Below are positions 1 to 7,484 of a stretch of DNA of 33,015 nt, piece by piece. Made by a program: the position numbers and the translations under genes. Each line of letters opens with the position of its first letter. Within the stretch, counting starts at the first letter, position 1. The notes below the pieces were generated by a model. It was not told the DNA's origin, did no database searches, and worked only from the letters and a program-made list of their open reading frames with translations. The stretch is from the NCBI GenBank assembly GCA_902610655.1, contig CACLWL010000010.1:1-33015 (forward strand), written 5' to 3'. The DNA comes from an uncultured Pelagibacteraceae bacterium. GTDB taxonomy: Bacteria > Pseudomonadota > Alphaproteobacteria > Pelagibacterales > Pelagibacteraceae.

Positions 1-118
1 TTCCCAATCCAGTTCTTTTAATTGTTTTTAAAAATTGCTTTGGAATTATCATATCTGTATCAATATTAACTATTGAAAGATAAGCTGGGATACTTTTTAT
101 TGTTTTAAATTTTTGCAT
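1..118 (-). CDS. leuD: 3-isopropylmalate dehydratase small subunit, N-terminal part (runs off the window)
   Basis: Partial gene. An ATG at 118-116 opens a frame that stays open to base 1 (39 codons). It begins [14 protein letters not shown] and contains [12 protein letters not shown], the characteristic N-terminal motif of LeuD, the swivelling small subunit of isopropylmalate isomerase in leucine synthesis. LeuD pairs with LeuC to convert 2-isopropylmalate to 3-isopropylmalate in the cytoplasm. The start codon follows the leuC stop with no gap, so the two subunits are probably translationally coupled. The C-terminal four fifths lie outside the window. The identification rests on the motif and on the leuC neighbour. 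Confidence 0.93.
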   Translation of the reverse strand, partial: MQKFKTIKSIPAYLSIVNIDTDMIIPKQFLKTIKRTGLG

Positions 119-1522
119 TTAATTTTGATATTTTCTTACATCATCCAAAGATCCAGAAATTGCTGCGGCTGCGGCCATCCCAGGACTAACAAGATGTGTT
201 CTTCCACCTCTTCCTTGTCTGCCCTCAAAATTTCTATTTGAAGTAGATGCACATCTTTCTTCTGGTTTTAGTTTGTCAGAATTCATGGCTAAACACATTG
301 AACATCCTGGTTCTCTCCAGTCAAAACCTGATTCTTTGAACACCTTATCTAATCCCTCTTGCTCTGCTTGTTGTTTTACTAAACCTGAGCCAGGTACTAC
401 CATCGCATAAACATGTTGTGCTACTTTTTTGTTTCTAATTATTTTTGCAGCATCTCTTAGATCTTCAATTCTACCGTTTGTACAGCTGCCAATAAAAACT
501 TTATCTATTTTTACATCTTTAATAGCTGTTCCTGGTTTTAAGCCCATGTATTTAAGTGATCTTTCAATTGAATTTTTTCTATCTTCATCAGTTTCACTTT
601 CGGGGTTTGGAATTTTTTCGTCTATAGATATAACATCTTGTGGTGAGGTTCCCCAAGTAACCATTGGCATAATATCTTTTCCTTCTAATTTGATTTCTTT
701 ATCAAATTTAGCTCCATTATCAGACTTTAGTTTGCTCCAGTAATCTAAAGCTTTATTCCAATTATCTTTTTTTGGAGACATTGGTCTATCTTTTAAATAA
801 TCAAATATTTTTTGGTCAGGCTCAATTAGTCCTGCTCTAGCTCCACCTTCGATTGTCATGTTGCAAATAGTCATTCTTTGTTCAACGCTTAGAGATGAAA
901 TAAGACTGCCAGCATATTCAATTACATAGCCAGTTCCTCCTGCAGTACCAATTTTTCCAATAATTTGTAAAATTACATCTTTAGACGTTACTCCAATAGA
1001 TAACTCCCCATCAACTTTAATGCGAAAATTTTTTGATTTTTTTTGAACTAATGTTTGTGTAGCTAATACGTGTTCAACCTCCGAAGTTCCTATTCCAAAT
1101 GCCAAAGAGCCAAAAGCTCCATGTGTAGCTGTATGGCTATCTCCACAAACTATAATACTGCCTGGTTGTGTAAATCCTTGCTCAGGTCCAATAATGTGGA
1201 CAATGCCTTGTCTTTTATCATTCATTCCAAAAAGTTTAATACCAAATTCTTTACAATTTTTTTCTAAAGTTTCTACTTGCAGTTTTGACTCCACATCTGC
1301 AATTCCCTTAGATCTATCTGATGTTGGTACATTATGATCAGCTACAGCTAAAGTTAAATTTGGTTGTCTTACTTTCCTTTTAGAGTTTCTTAATCCTTCA
1401 AATGCTTGGGGGCTAGTTACTTCATGAACTAAGTGTCTGTCTACATAAAGTAAAGAAGTGCCATCATCTTGCTCATGTACAAGATGTTCATCCCAAATTT
1501 TATCATATAAGGTCTTAGACAT
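119..1522 (-). CDS. leuC: 3-isopropylmalate dehydratase large subunit
   Basis: 467 residues, the normal LeuC length. This aconitase-family enzyme carries a [4Fe-4S] cluster and isomerises 2- to 3-isopropylmalate with LeuD. The three cluster cysteines are visible: Cys347 in GSCTNGR, and Cys407 and Cys410 in EPGCSMC. Further family signatures are [13 protein letters not shown] near residues 126-138 and the Arg/Gly-rich [14 protein letters not shown] near 431. The N-terminus [13 protein letters not shown] matches the usual LeuC start, so the ATG at 1522 is convincing. It lies 10 bases downstream of rplS and abuts leuD, at the end of the ffh-rpsP-trmD-rplS operon, a linkage common in Alphaproteobacteria. 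Confidence 0.97.
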   Translation of the reverse strand: MSKTLYDKIWDEHLVHEQDDGTSLLYVDRHLVHEVTSPQAFEGLRNSKRKVRQPNLTLAVADHNVPTSDRSKGIADVESKLQVETLEKNCKEFGIKLFGMNDKRQGIVHIIGPEQGFTQPGSIIVCGDSHTATHGAFGSLAFGIGTSEVEHVLATQTLVQKKSKNFRIKVDGELSIGVTSKDVILQIIGKIGTAGGTGYVIEYAGSLISSLSVEQRMTICNMTIEGGARAGLIEPDQKIFDYLKDRPMSPKKDNWNKALDYWSKLKSDNGAKFDKEIKLEGKDIMPMVTWGTSPQDVISIDEKIPNPESETDEDRKNSIERSLKYMGLKPGTAIKDVKIDKVFIGSCTNGRIEDLRDAAKIIRNKKVAQHVYAMVVPGSGLVKQQAEQEGLDKVFKESGFDWREPGCSMCLAMNSDKLKPEERCASTSNRNFEGRQGRGGRTHLVSPGMAAAAAISGSLDDVRKYQN

Positions 1523-1532
1523 TAAAGAAAAA

Positions 1533-2075
1533 TTATTTTTGATCTTTTAAATTGTCCTGCGAACCCTCAGCTTTTTGGGTGGCAGTTTTTTTTTCATCTT
1601 TTTTGGTTTCCTCTGGTGAGGTTATCTCTTTATCAACTGATTTTTCATCTTTAGAAACTATTACATTTTCCTCATTAACAGTTTCAGGTTTTGTCTCAAT
1701 ATCGACTCCTATTTTCTTTCTAATTTTTTCCGCTATTCTTGCAGATTTACCTGTTCTATCTCTTAAGTAGTATAGCTTGGCTCTTCTCACTTTTCCTGAT
1801 CTCACGACTTTTATCGAGTCTACTATTGGACTGTATAATGCAAAGGTTCTTTCTACCCCTTCTCCAAAAGATATCTTTCTAACTGTAAATGAGGAGTTTA
1901 TGTCTCTATTTTTTTTTGCTATACAAACACCTTCAAAATACTGAATTCTATCTCTTTTTCCTTCGGTAATTTTAACTCCTACTTTTACTATATCTCCCGG
2001 AAAAAAATCAGGAAGTTTTTTTTCAGCAGCAATTTTCTTTACATTTGCTTGGTTTATTTCCTCAATATTTTTCAT
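1533..2075 (-). CDS. rplS: 50S ribosomal protein L19 with a long charged C-terminal tail
   Basis: Ribosomal protein L19, located at the 30S-50S interface. The start chosen is the ATG at 2075, giving [14 protein letters not shown] (180 residues). A TTG five codons upstream (2090) keeps the frame open but leaves only one base after the trmD stop. The body carries L19 signatures: [26 protein letters not shown], and [10 protein letters not shown] followed by a basic [19 protein letters not shown]19 is usually about 115-130 residues. Here roughly 55 extra residues follow, rich in Glu, Lys, Asp, Thr and Ser and of low complexity (from about residue 124). rpsP in the same operon has a similar tail. 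The core assignment is firm; the tail has no known function that I can name. Confidence 0.95.
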   Translation of the reverse strand: MKNIEEINQANVKKIAAEKKLPDFFPGDIVKVGVKITEGKRDRIQYFEGVCIAKKNRDINSSFTVRKISFGEGVERTFALYSPIVDSIKVVRSGKVRRAKLYYLRDRTGKSARIAEKIRKKIGVDIETKPETVNEENVIVSKDEKSVDKEITSPEETKKDEKKTATQKAEGSQDNLKDQK

Positions 2076-2091
2076 TTTTAAGTTAATCAAT

Positions 2092-2781
2092 TTAATTTTT
2101 TTTATTATATTTTTGCCATAGATCTGGCCTACGGTCGCGAGTTATAGCCTTTGATTGAGTTAAACGCCAGTCTTTTATTTTCGCATGATCTCCTGATAAA
2201 AGCACATTTGGAACGCTTTTTTCCTCCCAAATTTGAGGCTTTGTATATTGTGGATACTCTAACAAACCATTTTCAAAACTTTCTTCATTTTTAGACTCCT
2301 CGTTGCCAATAACACCTGGGATTAATCTCAATATAGCATCTAAAAAAACATAAGAAGCAGTTTCGCCACCTGATAAAACAAAGTCACCAACACTTAATTC
2401 ATCAATTTCTCTGTTATCCAAAACCCTCTGATCAACACCTTCAAAATGCCCACAAATTAAATTTACTTTTTTTTCTTTAGAGATTTCCCTAGCTATACTC
2501 TGATTAAATTTTTTTCCCCTAGGAGACAAATAGAAAATTTTTTCTCCTTTTTTAGTATTTGCATCTATAGATTTTGCGACAACATCCGGTTTAAGAAGCA
2601 TTCCAGATCCGCCACCATAAGGTGTATCATCAACGGTTTTATGTTTATCTAAAGCATATTCTCTAATATCTATAGTTTTTAAATCCCAGATTTTTTTTTC
2701 CATAGCCTTTCCGTAAAGTCCTTTATTAAGTGGCCCAGGAAAATAATCAGGATAAAGTGTAAATATTTGAGCAATAAACAT
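2092..2781 (-). CDS. trmD: tRNA (guanine-37-N1)-methyltransferase
   Basis: 229 residues. TrmD is a SPOUT methyltransferase that makes m1G37 next to the anticodon, using S-adenosylmethionine, and so prevents +1 frameshifting. Visible signatures are FTLYPDYF at the N-terminus, [13 protein letters not shown] (49-61), the knot segment [12 protein letters not shown] (109-120), GDFVLSGGE (132-140), RLIPGVIG (152-159) and [11 protein letters not shown]. The residue lining up with the catalytic Asp169 of E. coli TrmD (in EDSF) appears to be Glu167 here (EESF). The catalytic Arg is kept (Arg152). The gene lies between rpsP and rplS, with the rpsP stop 2 bases upstream. No rimM gene separates it from rpsP, although rimM does so in many proteobacteria. 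Confidence 0.96.
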   Translation of the reverse strand: MFIAQIFTLYPDYFPGPLNKGLYGKAMEKKIWDLKTIDIREYALDKHKTVDDTPYGGGSGMLLKPDVVAKSIDANTKKGEKIFYLSPRGKKFNQSIAREISKEKKVNLICGHFEGVDQRVLDNREIDELSVGDFVLSGGETASYVFLDAILRLIPGVIGNEESKNEESFENGLLEYPQYTKPQIWEEKSVPNVLLSGDHAKIKDWRLTQSKAITRDRRPDLWQKYNKKN

Positions 2782-2783
2782 TT

Positions 2784-3233
2784 TTATTTTTTTTCTTCTT
2801 GTTTGGGTTCTTCTTTAGGAGCGTCAGCTTTTTTAGGTTCTTCTTTAGGAGCGTCAGCTTTTTTTTCTTCTTGTTTAGGAGTCTCGACTTTTTTTTCACC
2901 TTCCTTACCAGTTTTCTCCTCGGTATCTTTTTTTCTATCTTTTTTGGGAACAGCTTTTAAAGGATTATTGCCTTTAGCGGGCATTTCCATCAGCTGATTT
3001 TCTCCAAGAAGTCGAGCTACACGCATTGTTGGTTTAGCACCTTGGCTTAACCAATATTTAATTCGATCTGATTGTAAACCAATTCTTTCTTTCTTTTCCT
3101 TAGGTAACAGAGGATTAAAAAAACCTAGTTTCTCAATAAATCTTCCATCTCTAGGAAATTTACTATCTGCAACAACAATTTTGTAGACTGGTCTCTTTTT
3201 TGTTCCTCCCATTGATAATCTTAACTTTAACAT
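2784..3233 (-). CDS. rpsP: 30S ribosomal protein S16 with a repetitive charged C-terminal extension
   Basis: 149 residues; the S16 core is about 80. The first part, MLKLRLSMGGTKKRPVYKIV then DGRFIEKLGFFNPL, is classic S16, a 30S assembly protein. From about residue 85 the protein becomes a Lys/Glu/Pro/Ala-rich tail. It includes a tandem decapeptide (APKEEPKKAD) encoded by two almost identical 30-bp units at 2806-2835 and 2836-2865. A clear Shine-Dalgarno (AAAGGAG at 3244-3238, 4 bases before the ATG) overlaps the ffh stop codon. Translation of this highly expressed protein is therefore likely driven by its own strong site inside the ffh operon. Confidence 0.96.
   Translation of the reverse strand: MLKLRLSMGGTKKRPVYKIVVADSKFPRDGRFIEKLGFFNPLLPKEKKERIGLQSDRIKYWLSQGAKPTMRVARLLGENQLMEMPAKGNNPLKAVPKKDRKKDTEEKTGKEGEKKVETPKQEEKKADAPKEEPKKADAPKEEPKQEEKK
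2806..2865 (-). repeat. Two-copy 30-bp tandem repeat inside the rpsP tail
   Basis: The 30-base unit at 2806-2835 is repeated at 2836-2865 with a single difference at its last base. Each unit encodes ten residues of the S16 tail (APKEEPKKAD type), so the repeat preserves the frame. Further degenerate copies seem to flank it. It looks like local slippage or unequal duplication within a low-complexity region and may vary in copy number between strains. Confidence 0.85.
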
Positions 3234-3243
3234 TTTTCTCCTT

Positions 3244-4602
3244 TTATTTTAGTTGATTAAATAGTTCTGGCGGAATTCCTTTATCAGCCAAACCTTTCGT
3301 GTTTCCTTTAGACATCTTCTTCATCATTTCAGACATCATTTTAAATTGTTTTAACAATTTATTGATAGCGGCAATGTCAGTTCCAGAGCCATTAGCAATT
3401 CTTTTTTTTCTTGAACCATCTATAATTTTTGGATTAGTCCTTTCCTTTTTTGTCATAGATAAAATTACAGCTTCATTTTTACTCACAATTTTTTCGTCAA
3501 CACCTGCTTGATCTATTTGTGATTTTATTTTAGATACTCCCGGTAAAAATGACATAATACCCTCTATGCCTCCCATTTTTTTCATTTGTCTTAATTGAGA
3601 TAGATAATCATCTAATGAAAATTGACCTTTCTTTAATTTTTCTTCAGTTTTTTTTAGGTTCTCTTCGTCTAAATCTTGCGTAGCCTTTTCAACTAAGGAA
3701 ACTATATCTCCCATACCAAGAATTCTATTTGCAATTCTGTCAGGATAAAATTCCTCTAAATTATCTATTTTTTCACCAACACCTAAAAATTTAATTGGAA
3801 CTTGAGATACATATTTCATACTTAAAGCTGCACCACCTCTTCCATCACCGTCAGATCTTGTAAGAACTATTCCAGTTAAATTTACTGTACTTTTAAACTC
3901 TTTTGCGACATTTGCAGCTACTTGACCAGTAAGAGAGTCAGCAACAAGTAAGGTTTCAGATGGATTAATTGTTTGCTCAATTTGTTTAATTTCACTCATC
4001 ATTTGAAGATCTATTTGTGTTCTACCTGCGGTATCGAATATTATTACTTCTGCTCCATTTAAATTTGCTGCACTTAGTGCACGTCTGCAAATATCTAAGG
4101 GTTGTTGTCCCTCAACTATAGGCAAGGTTAAAATATTATTTTGTTCTCCTAACAATTTTAATTGTTCTTGGGCAGCTGGTCTATAAACGTCCAAACTTAC
4201 CATCATAATTTTTTTTTTGTTTGCTCTCTCAATGTATTTAGCAATTTTTGCAGTTGAGGTAGTTTTTCCTGACCCTTGCAAACCCACTAACATCATTGAA
4301 ACAGGTGGGACAGCGTTAAGATTTATTTTTTCAGATTTACTTCCTAGTAAATTTACTAATTCATCATAGACAATTTTGATAACCATTTGCCCAGGTGAGG
4401 TTGATCTCACAATTTCTTCACCTAATGCCTTGGGCTTAACATTTTCTATAAACTGCTTTGCAACATCTAAAGATACATCGGCCTCTAAAAGAGCCAACCT
4501 TACTGATCTTAATCCTTCATCCACTTGTTTTTCGTCAAGTGATGGTGCTTTTTTTAAAGAGGAAAAAATTTCCTCAAATTTATTTGTCAAACTTTCAAAC
4601 AT
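3244..4602 (-). CDS. ffh: Signal recognition particle GTPase Ffh (SRP54)
   Basis: 452 residues, full length. Ffh binds 4.5S RNA and nascent signal sequences and docks with FtsY at the membrane. Domain order: N helical bundle (about 1-90), G domain (about 100-295) and Met-rich M domain (about 325-450). Motifs: P-loop GLQGSGKTT (107-115), LDVYRPAA, DTAGR (190-194), TRSDGDGRGG (248-257) and GMGDIVSLVEKA near the G/M linker. The M domain has GGIEGIMSFLPG, NGSGTDIAAINKLLKQF and clusters of methionines. The ATG at 4602 has no good Shine-Dalgarno close by. The structured leader ending about 15 bases upstream probably controls expression. Immediately downstream is rpsP. Confidence 0.98.
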   Translation of the reverse strand: MFESLTNKFEEIFSSLKKAPSLDEKQVDEGLRSVRLALLEADVSLDVAKQFIENVKPKALGEEIVRSTSPGQMVIKIVYDELVNLLGSKSEKINLNAVPPVSMMLVGLQGSGKTTSTAKIAKYIERANKKKIMMVSLDVYRPAAQEQLKLLGEQNNILTLPIVEGQQPLDICRRALSAANLNGAEVIIFDTAGRTQIDLQMMSEIKQIEQTINPSETLLVADSLTGQVAANVAKEFKSTVNLTGIVLTRSDGDGRGGAALSMKYVSQVPIKFLGVGEKIDNLEEFYPDRIANRILGMGDIVSLVEKATQDLDEENLKKTEEKLKKGQFSLDDYLSQLRQMKKMGGIEGIMSFLPGVSKIKSQIDQAGVDEKIVSKNEAVILSMTKKERTNPKIIDGSRKKRIANGSGTDIAAINKLLKQFKMMSEMMKKMSKGNTKGLADKGIPPELFNQLK

Positions 4603-4616
4603 AATTTTACACAGCA

Positions 4617-4713
4617 GTTATCTCACCAGTGGGCGAACCCTCGCTGACTGGTGTCGATCTCTTTGTTTCCAAAGACACCGCAAATTGCTGATTTTGCGGA
4701 AGTGGCGATAAAC
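4617..4713 (-). ncRNA. Structured ffh leader RNA (multi-branched, GNRA-capped)
   Basis: The ffh-dapF gap is notably richer in G+C than its surroundings and folds well as minus-strand RNA. Seen in the sequence: outer stem 4707-4713 with 4617-4622; hairpin one, CCGCAAA/TTTGCGG (4693-4699 with 4678-4684); hairpin two, 4675-4679 with 4650-4654, continuing as CTTTG-GAAA-CAAAG (4674-4661) with a GAAA tetraloop in the minus-strand sense; hairpin three, CCAGT..ACTGG (4651-4647 with 4630-4626) enclosing GCGA/TCGC. Neighbouring hairpins share one or two junction bases. The GNRA loop exists only on the minus strand, which fixes the orientation toward ffh. From memory, Meyer and colleagues (2009) reported a candidate cis-regulatory RNA before ffh in 'Ca. 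P. ubique'; this is probably that motif. It lacks the conserved SRP RNA domain IV sequence, so it is not ffs itself. Confidence 0.8.
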
Positions 4714-4719
4714 TATAAT
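4714..4719 (+). promoter_or_regulatory. Candidate -10 element for dapF-ftsY
   Basis: A perfect TATAAT at 4714-4719 lies about 40 bases before the dapF ATG and would start transcription near 4726. No convincing -35 hexamer sits 16-18 bases upstream, so the assignment depends on the -10 match and position. The same bases read TATTATAGT on the minus strand, so the site could contain a second -10 facing ffh. Confidence 0.5.
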
Positions 4720-4748
4720 AGAGGTTCAAAAAGTCAATAAATAAGTTA

Positions 4749-4778
4749 AGTATAAATATATGGAATTTAAAGCTTACA
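4749..4778 (-). promoter_or_regulatory. Candidate promoter for the ffh leader
   Basis: On the minus strand, TTGTAA (4778-4773) and TATACT (4754-4749) are separated by 18 bases. Transcription would start near 4742 and include the whole folded leader. An alternative, TTGACT at 4737-4732 with TATAGT at 4717-4712, has a spacer of only 14 bases and would start inside the outer stem, so it is less attractive. Both are weak predictions. Confidence 0.3.
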
Positions 4779-5575
4779 AAATGGATGGTTTAGGGAATGA
4801 TTTTATCATCATCGACAGAAGAGAAAACCCAATTAATTTGACTAAAGAAAAAATTATTGAATTGGGAAATAGATCTAATGTTGGATTTGATCAAATTATC
4901 TTTATTGATAAAGAAAAAGAAAGTTCTTTTCCTATACAAATTTTTAATTCTGATGGAGGCGAAGTAAGCGCCTGTGGAAATGGATCAAGATGCGTAGCTT
5001 ATCTTTTAAGTAAAAATTTAAATACTAAGGAAATTAAATTAAAAACTAATAATCGATTTCTTAATGCGAAAATAGTTGGCAATTTAGAAGTTGAACTTGA
5101 AATGGGAAAACCTTTATTCAGCTTTGAAGATATTCCATTATCAAAAACAGTAAATCCTGCTGATATATCTTTAAAAATAAATGATAAAATATTTTCTAAT
5201 GGATTTTGTGTTAACATCGGTAACCCGCATATAATTTTTTTTGTAAAAAATTGTTTTGAATACGATTTAAAAATAATAGGTCCTAAAATTGAAAACCATG
5301 ATCTATTTCCTGAAAAAACAAATGTAACATTTGCTGAGGTAAAAGATAAAAACAATATGACTGTGAACGTTTGGGAAAGAGGTGCGGGACTTACTAAAGC
5401 TTGCGGAACAGCAGCTTGTGCATCAGCTGTTGCTGGTTTGAAGAAGAATTTAGTTAATAGTAAGGTTAATATTAAGTTTAGTGAAGGGGCTTTAAAAATT
5501 GAAATAAATAAAAATGAAAATATTTTTATGACTGGACCTGTGTCAGAAATTAAAGATATTAATTTAAGATTATAA
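4760..5575 (+). CDS. dapF: Diaminopimelate epimerase
   Basis: 271 residues, normal length. DapF interconverts LL- and meso-diaminopimelate, supplying lysine and peptidoglycan precursors, by a cofactor-independent two-cysteine mechanism. Both catalytic cysteines are visible: Cys72 in SACGNGSRC and Cys215 in TKACGTAACA. Other signatures are KMDGLGNDFIIID at the N-terminus, FNSDGGEVSACGNG, NIGNPHIIFF and WERGAGLTKACGT. The ATG at 4760 gives the expected N-terminus MEFKAYKMDGLGND. One base separates its stop from ftsY, so the two are co-transcribed. Divergent from ffh. Confidence 0.97.
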   Translation: MEFKAYKMDGLGNDFIIIDRRENPINLTKEKIIELGNRSNVGFDQIIFIDKEKESSFPIQIFNSDGGEVSACGNGSRCVAYLLSKNLNTKEIKLKTNNRFLNAKIVGNLEVELEMGKPLFSFEDIPLSKTVNPADISLKINDKIFSNGFCVNIGNPHIIFFVKNCFEYDLKIIGPKIENHDLFPEKTNVTFAEVKDKNNMTVNVWERGAGLTKACGTAACASAVAGLKKNLVNSKVNIKFSEGALKIEINKNENIFMTGPVSEIKDINLRL

Positions 5576-5576
5576 A

Positions 5577-6494
5577 ATGGGTATTTTTGAAAAATTTAAA
5601 TCAGGTTTACAAAAAACTGCATCAAGTTTTTCCTCTGGGCTTAAAGAAATAATTGTTAAAAGAGAGATTGACGATAAAACATTAGATGAAATAGAGGAAT
5701 TTTTAATTCAATCAGATGTCGGCATTATTGCATCAGAAGAAATTAAAAAAATAATTGCAGAAAAAAAAATCGATCCTAATAAAAATAAATTTGACGAAAT
5801 TAATTCAATTCTTAAAGAATATATAATTAGTTTAATGTCACCACTTGAAAAAGATAATTTTTTTTCAAAAAAAACAAGTTTAAACGCTGTTCTTGTTTCT
5901 GGAGTTAATGGAGTAGGTAAGACTACAACGATAGGTAAAATTGGTAAAATTTTAAAGACAAATGGTAATCAAATTATTTTTTCAGCTTCAGATACTTTTA
6001 GAGCTGCCGCAATAGAACAATTGGAGAATTGGGCAAAAAAAATTAATGTTGAAATAGTTAAATCCACACAAGGTTCTGACCCTGCATCTGTTGCCTATAA
6101 AGCTGTAGAAGATGCTATAAAGAGAAACTTTACTCATGTCTTAATAGATACTGCTGGAAGATTACAAAATAAAAAAAATTTAATGGAAGAATATAAAAAA
6201 ATTGCAAACGTAACAAAAAAAATTGACCCAAAGGCTCCACATGAGGTTTTGTTAGTTTTAGATGCTACCTCTGGCCAAAATGTATTAAATCAAGTCGAGG
6301 AATTTAACAAAATTATTCCAATCACAGGATTAATTATGACTAAACTTGATGGAACTGCGAAAGGTGGAATTTTAATAGCTTTAGCAAAAAAATATAAACT
6401 ACCAATCATTGCGCTAGGTCTCGGTGAGAAAGAAGATGATTTACAAATTTTTGAAGCTGAAAAATTTGCCAATTCTTTTATAAGTATTAATTAA
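5577..6494 (+). CDS. ftsY: Signal recognition particle receptor FtsY
   Basis: 305 residues, consisting of N and G domains with little or no acidic A domain, a short form of the receptor. FtsY is the membrane-associated GTPase that receives Ffh-ribosome complexes. Motifs: P-loop GVNGVGKTTT (109-118), SASDTFRAAAIEQL, DTAGRLQNK, TKLDGTAKGG and GLGEKEDDLQ. The N-terminus MGIFEKFKSGLQKT is amphipathic and basic, fitting membrane association. It overlaps the convergent hydrolase gene by 8 bases. The arrangement puts both SRP GTPases on either side of the 157-base ffh-dapF control region. Confidence 0.97.
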   Translation: MGIFEKFKSGLQKTASSFSSGLKEIIVKREIDDKTLDEIEEFLIQSDVGIIASEEIKKIIAEKKIDPNKNKFDEINSILKEYIISLMSPLEKDNFFSKKTSLNAVLVSGVNGVGKTTTIGKIGKILKTNGNQIIFSASDTFRAAAIEQLENWAKKINVEIVKSTQGSDPASVAYKAVEDAIKRNFTHVLIDTAGRLQNKKNLMEEYKKIANVTKKIDPKAPHEVLLVLDATSGQNVLNQVEEFNKIIPITGLIMTKLDGTAKGGILIALAKKYKLPIIALGLGEKEDDLQIFEAEKFANSFISIN

Positions 6495-7293
6495 CTTGAA
6501 CTAAAAAATTTTTAATAGAGCCCAATAAGTCCTCATTATATTCCATCATATGATCATCATTGTCATTGAAGTAGCTAAACTTTGGCGATGATAAAGCCTC
6601 TAATATTTGTTCCCCCATATAAAAGGGAACAATTTTGTCTTTTTTTCCATGCATTACTAAAACAGGAGATTTGATGTCATTAAGTTTTTTTCTACTTTCA
6701 TACCTATCTTTAAGAATTAATTTAACAGGAAATATAGGATAATACTTTTGTGCAAGATCTAACATTGATGTGAAGGGAGACTCTAAAATAATTCCTGAAA
6801 AATTGTACCTACTAGCTAAATCTATTCCAACTGCTGTTCCAAGAGATTCCCCATAAATAATAATATCTTTGTCTTTAACTCCATTTTTATTTAACCAAAT
6901 TTTTGCAAAATTTGCGTCCTCATACAAGCCGCTTTCGGTTGGTTTACCTGCATTTCCGCTAAATCCTCTATATGCAACTATTAAATAATTTAATTCAAGT
7001 TTCGATAACTCGTTAAGTTTATAAACTCTATTATCAAGTTTACCTGCATTTCCATGAAAAAATAATATAGTTTTGAACTTTGGATTTTTCTTAAAATACC
7101 AAGAAACAAGTTTATCGTTTGATTGAATAAATATTTTCTCTATTGTGTGATTTAATTGTGTTTCATCCAAATAATTATTTTCGCTTGGATGATAAAGTAA
7201 TTTTCTTTGATAAAAAAATAAAAAAACTACAACAGAAATATAAACAATCAATAAAATTAAAAAAGAATTTAATACGATACTTCCAATTTTCAT
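6487..7293 (-). CDS. Membrane-anchored alpha/beta hydrolase (BEM46/ABHD13-like)
   Basis: 268 residues. One N-terminal hydrophobic segment (about 8-28) is followed by an alpha/beta hydrolase fold with LFFHGNAGK (oxyanion region), the nucleophile elbow YGESLG with Ser150, acid Asp219 in GKKDKIVP, and His248 in NDNDDHMMEY. The complete Ser-Asp-His triad suggests an active esterase, lipase or peptidase-like serine hydrolase facing the periplasm or anchored in the inner membrane. The BEM46/YfhR-type family has no single established substrate. It is the last gene of the TRAP-amidase group and its end overlaps ftsY by 8 bases. Confidence 0.85.
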   Translation of the reverse strand: MKIGSIVLNSFLILLIVYISVVVFLFFYQRKLLYHPSENNYLDETQLNHTIEKIFIQSNDKLVSWYFKKNPKFKTILFFHGNAGKLDNRVYKLNELSKLELNYLIVAYRGFSGNAGKPTESGLYEDANFAKIWLNKNGVKDKDIIIYGESLGTAVGIDLASRYNFSGIILESPFTSMLDLAQKYYPIFPVKLILKDRYESRKKLNDIKSPVLVMHGKKDKIVPFYMGEQILEALSSPKFSYFNDNDDHMMEYNEDLLGSIKNFLVQVN

Positions 7294-7307
7294 TAATAAG
7301 AAATTAA

Positions 7308-7484
7308 CTATTTTTTATCGAAGAAAGCCTCGTATATCATCATTGCAATTGCAATACCCATAAATATATAGACTGGTAAGACGTCAAAGAAACCTATCAT
7401 CATTGATCTTGTAAGAGTTGTTGCAAGTCCTATTAAAAAGAAAAGACAAAAAGATAAACCTATTATTGTTGCAATTTTATTCAT
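7308..7484 (-). CDS. Small two-span membrane protein, function unknown
   Basis: An ATG at 7484 opens a 58-codon frame ending in TAG at 7310-7308. The protein begins MNKIATIIGLSFCLFFLIGL and ends IYEAFFDKK. It has two hydrophobic segments (about residues 5-22 and 35-51) separated by a short ATTLTRSMM link, and ends in charged residues. The start overlaps the amidase stop by 8 bases (ATGAATAA arrangement). That coupling is typical of real genes in this compact genome, and the frame fills an otherwise unexplained 183-base gap. I do not recognise the family. Its position after the TRAP permeases and amidase hints at an accessory membrane role, but that is inference. Confidence 0.7.
   Translation of the reverse strand: MNKIATIIGLSFCLFFLIGLATTLTRSMMIGFFDVLPVYIFMGIAIAMMIYEAFFDKK

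Noticed and set aside
1070..1267. Plus-strand frame opposite leuC
   Set aside because: It lies wholly within strongly conserved leuC codons; no start signal or protein family pattern.
2767..2997. Plus-strand Ser/Phe/Leu-rich open frame of 76 codons opposite rpsP
   Set aside because: It mirrors the Lys/Glu-rich repetitive tail of S16 on the other strand, and its repeats are the antisense of that tail.
4376..4711. Plus-strand open frame of 111 codons across the ffh start and leader
   Set aside because: It is antisense to ffh and to the folded leader, has no recognisable protein pattern, and is explained by the coding strand beneath it.
4617..4713. Possibility that the ffh-dapF element is the 4.5S SRP RNA gene itself
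   Set aside because: The conserved SRP domain IV loop with its GGAA cap and AGCAG side is not present, and the shape is multi-branched rather than one long hairpin.
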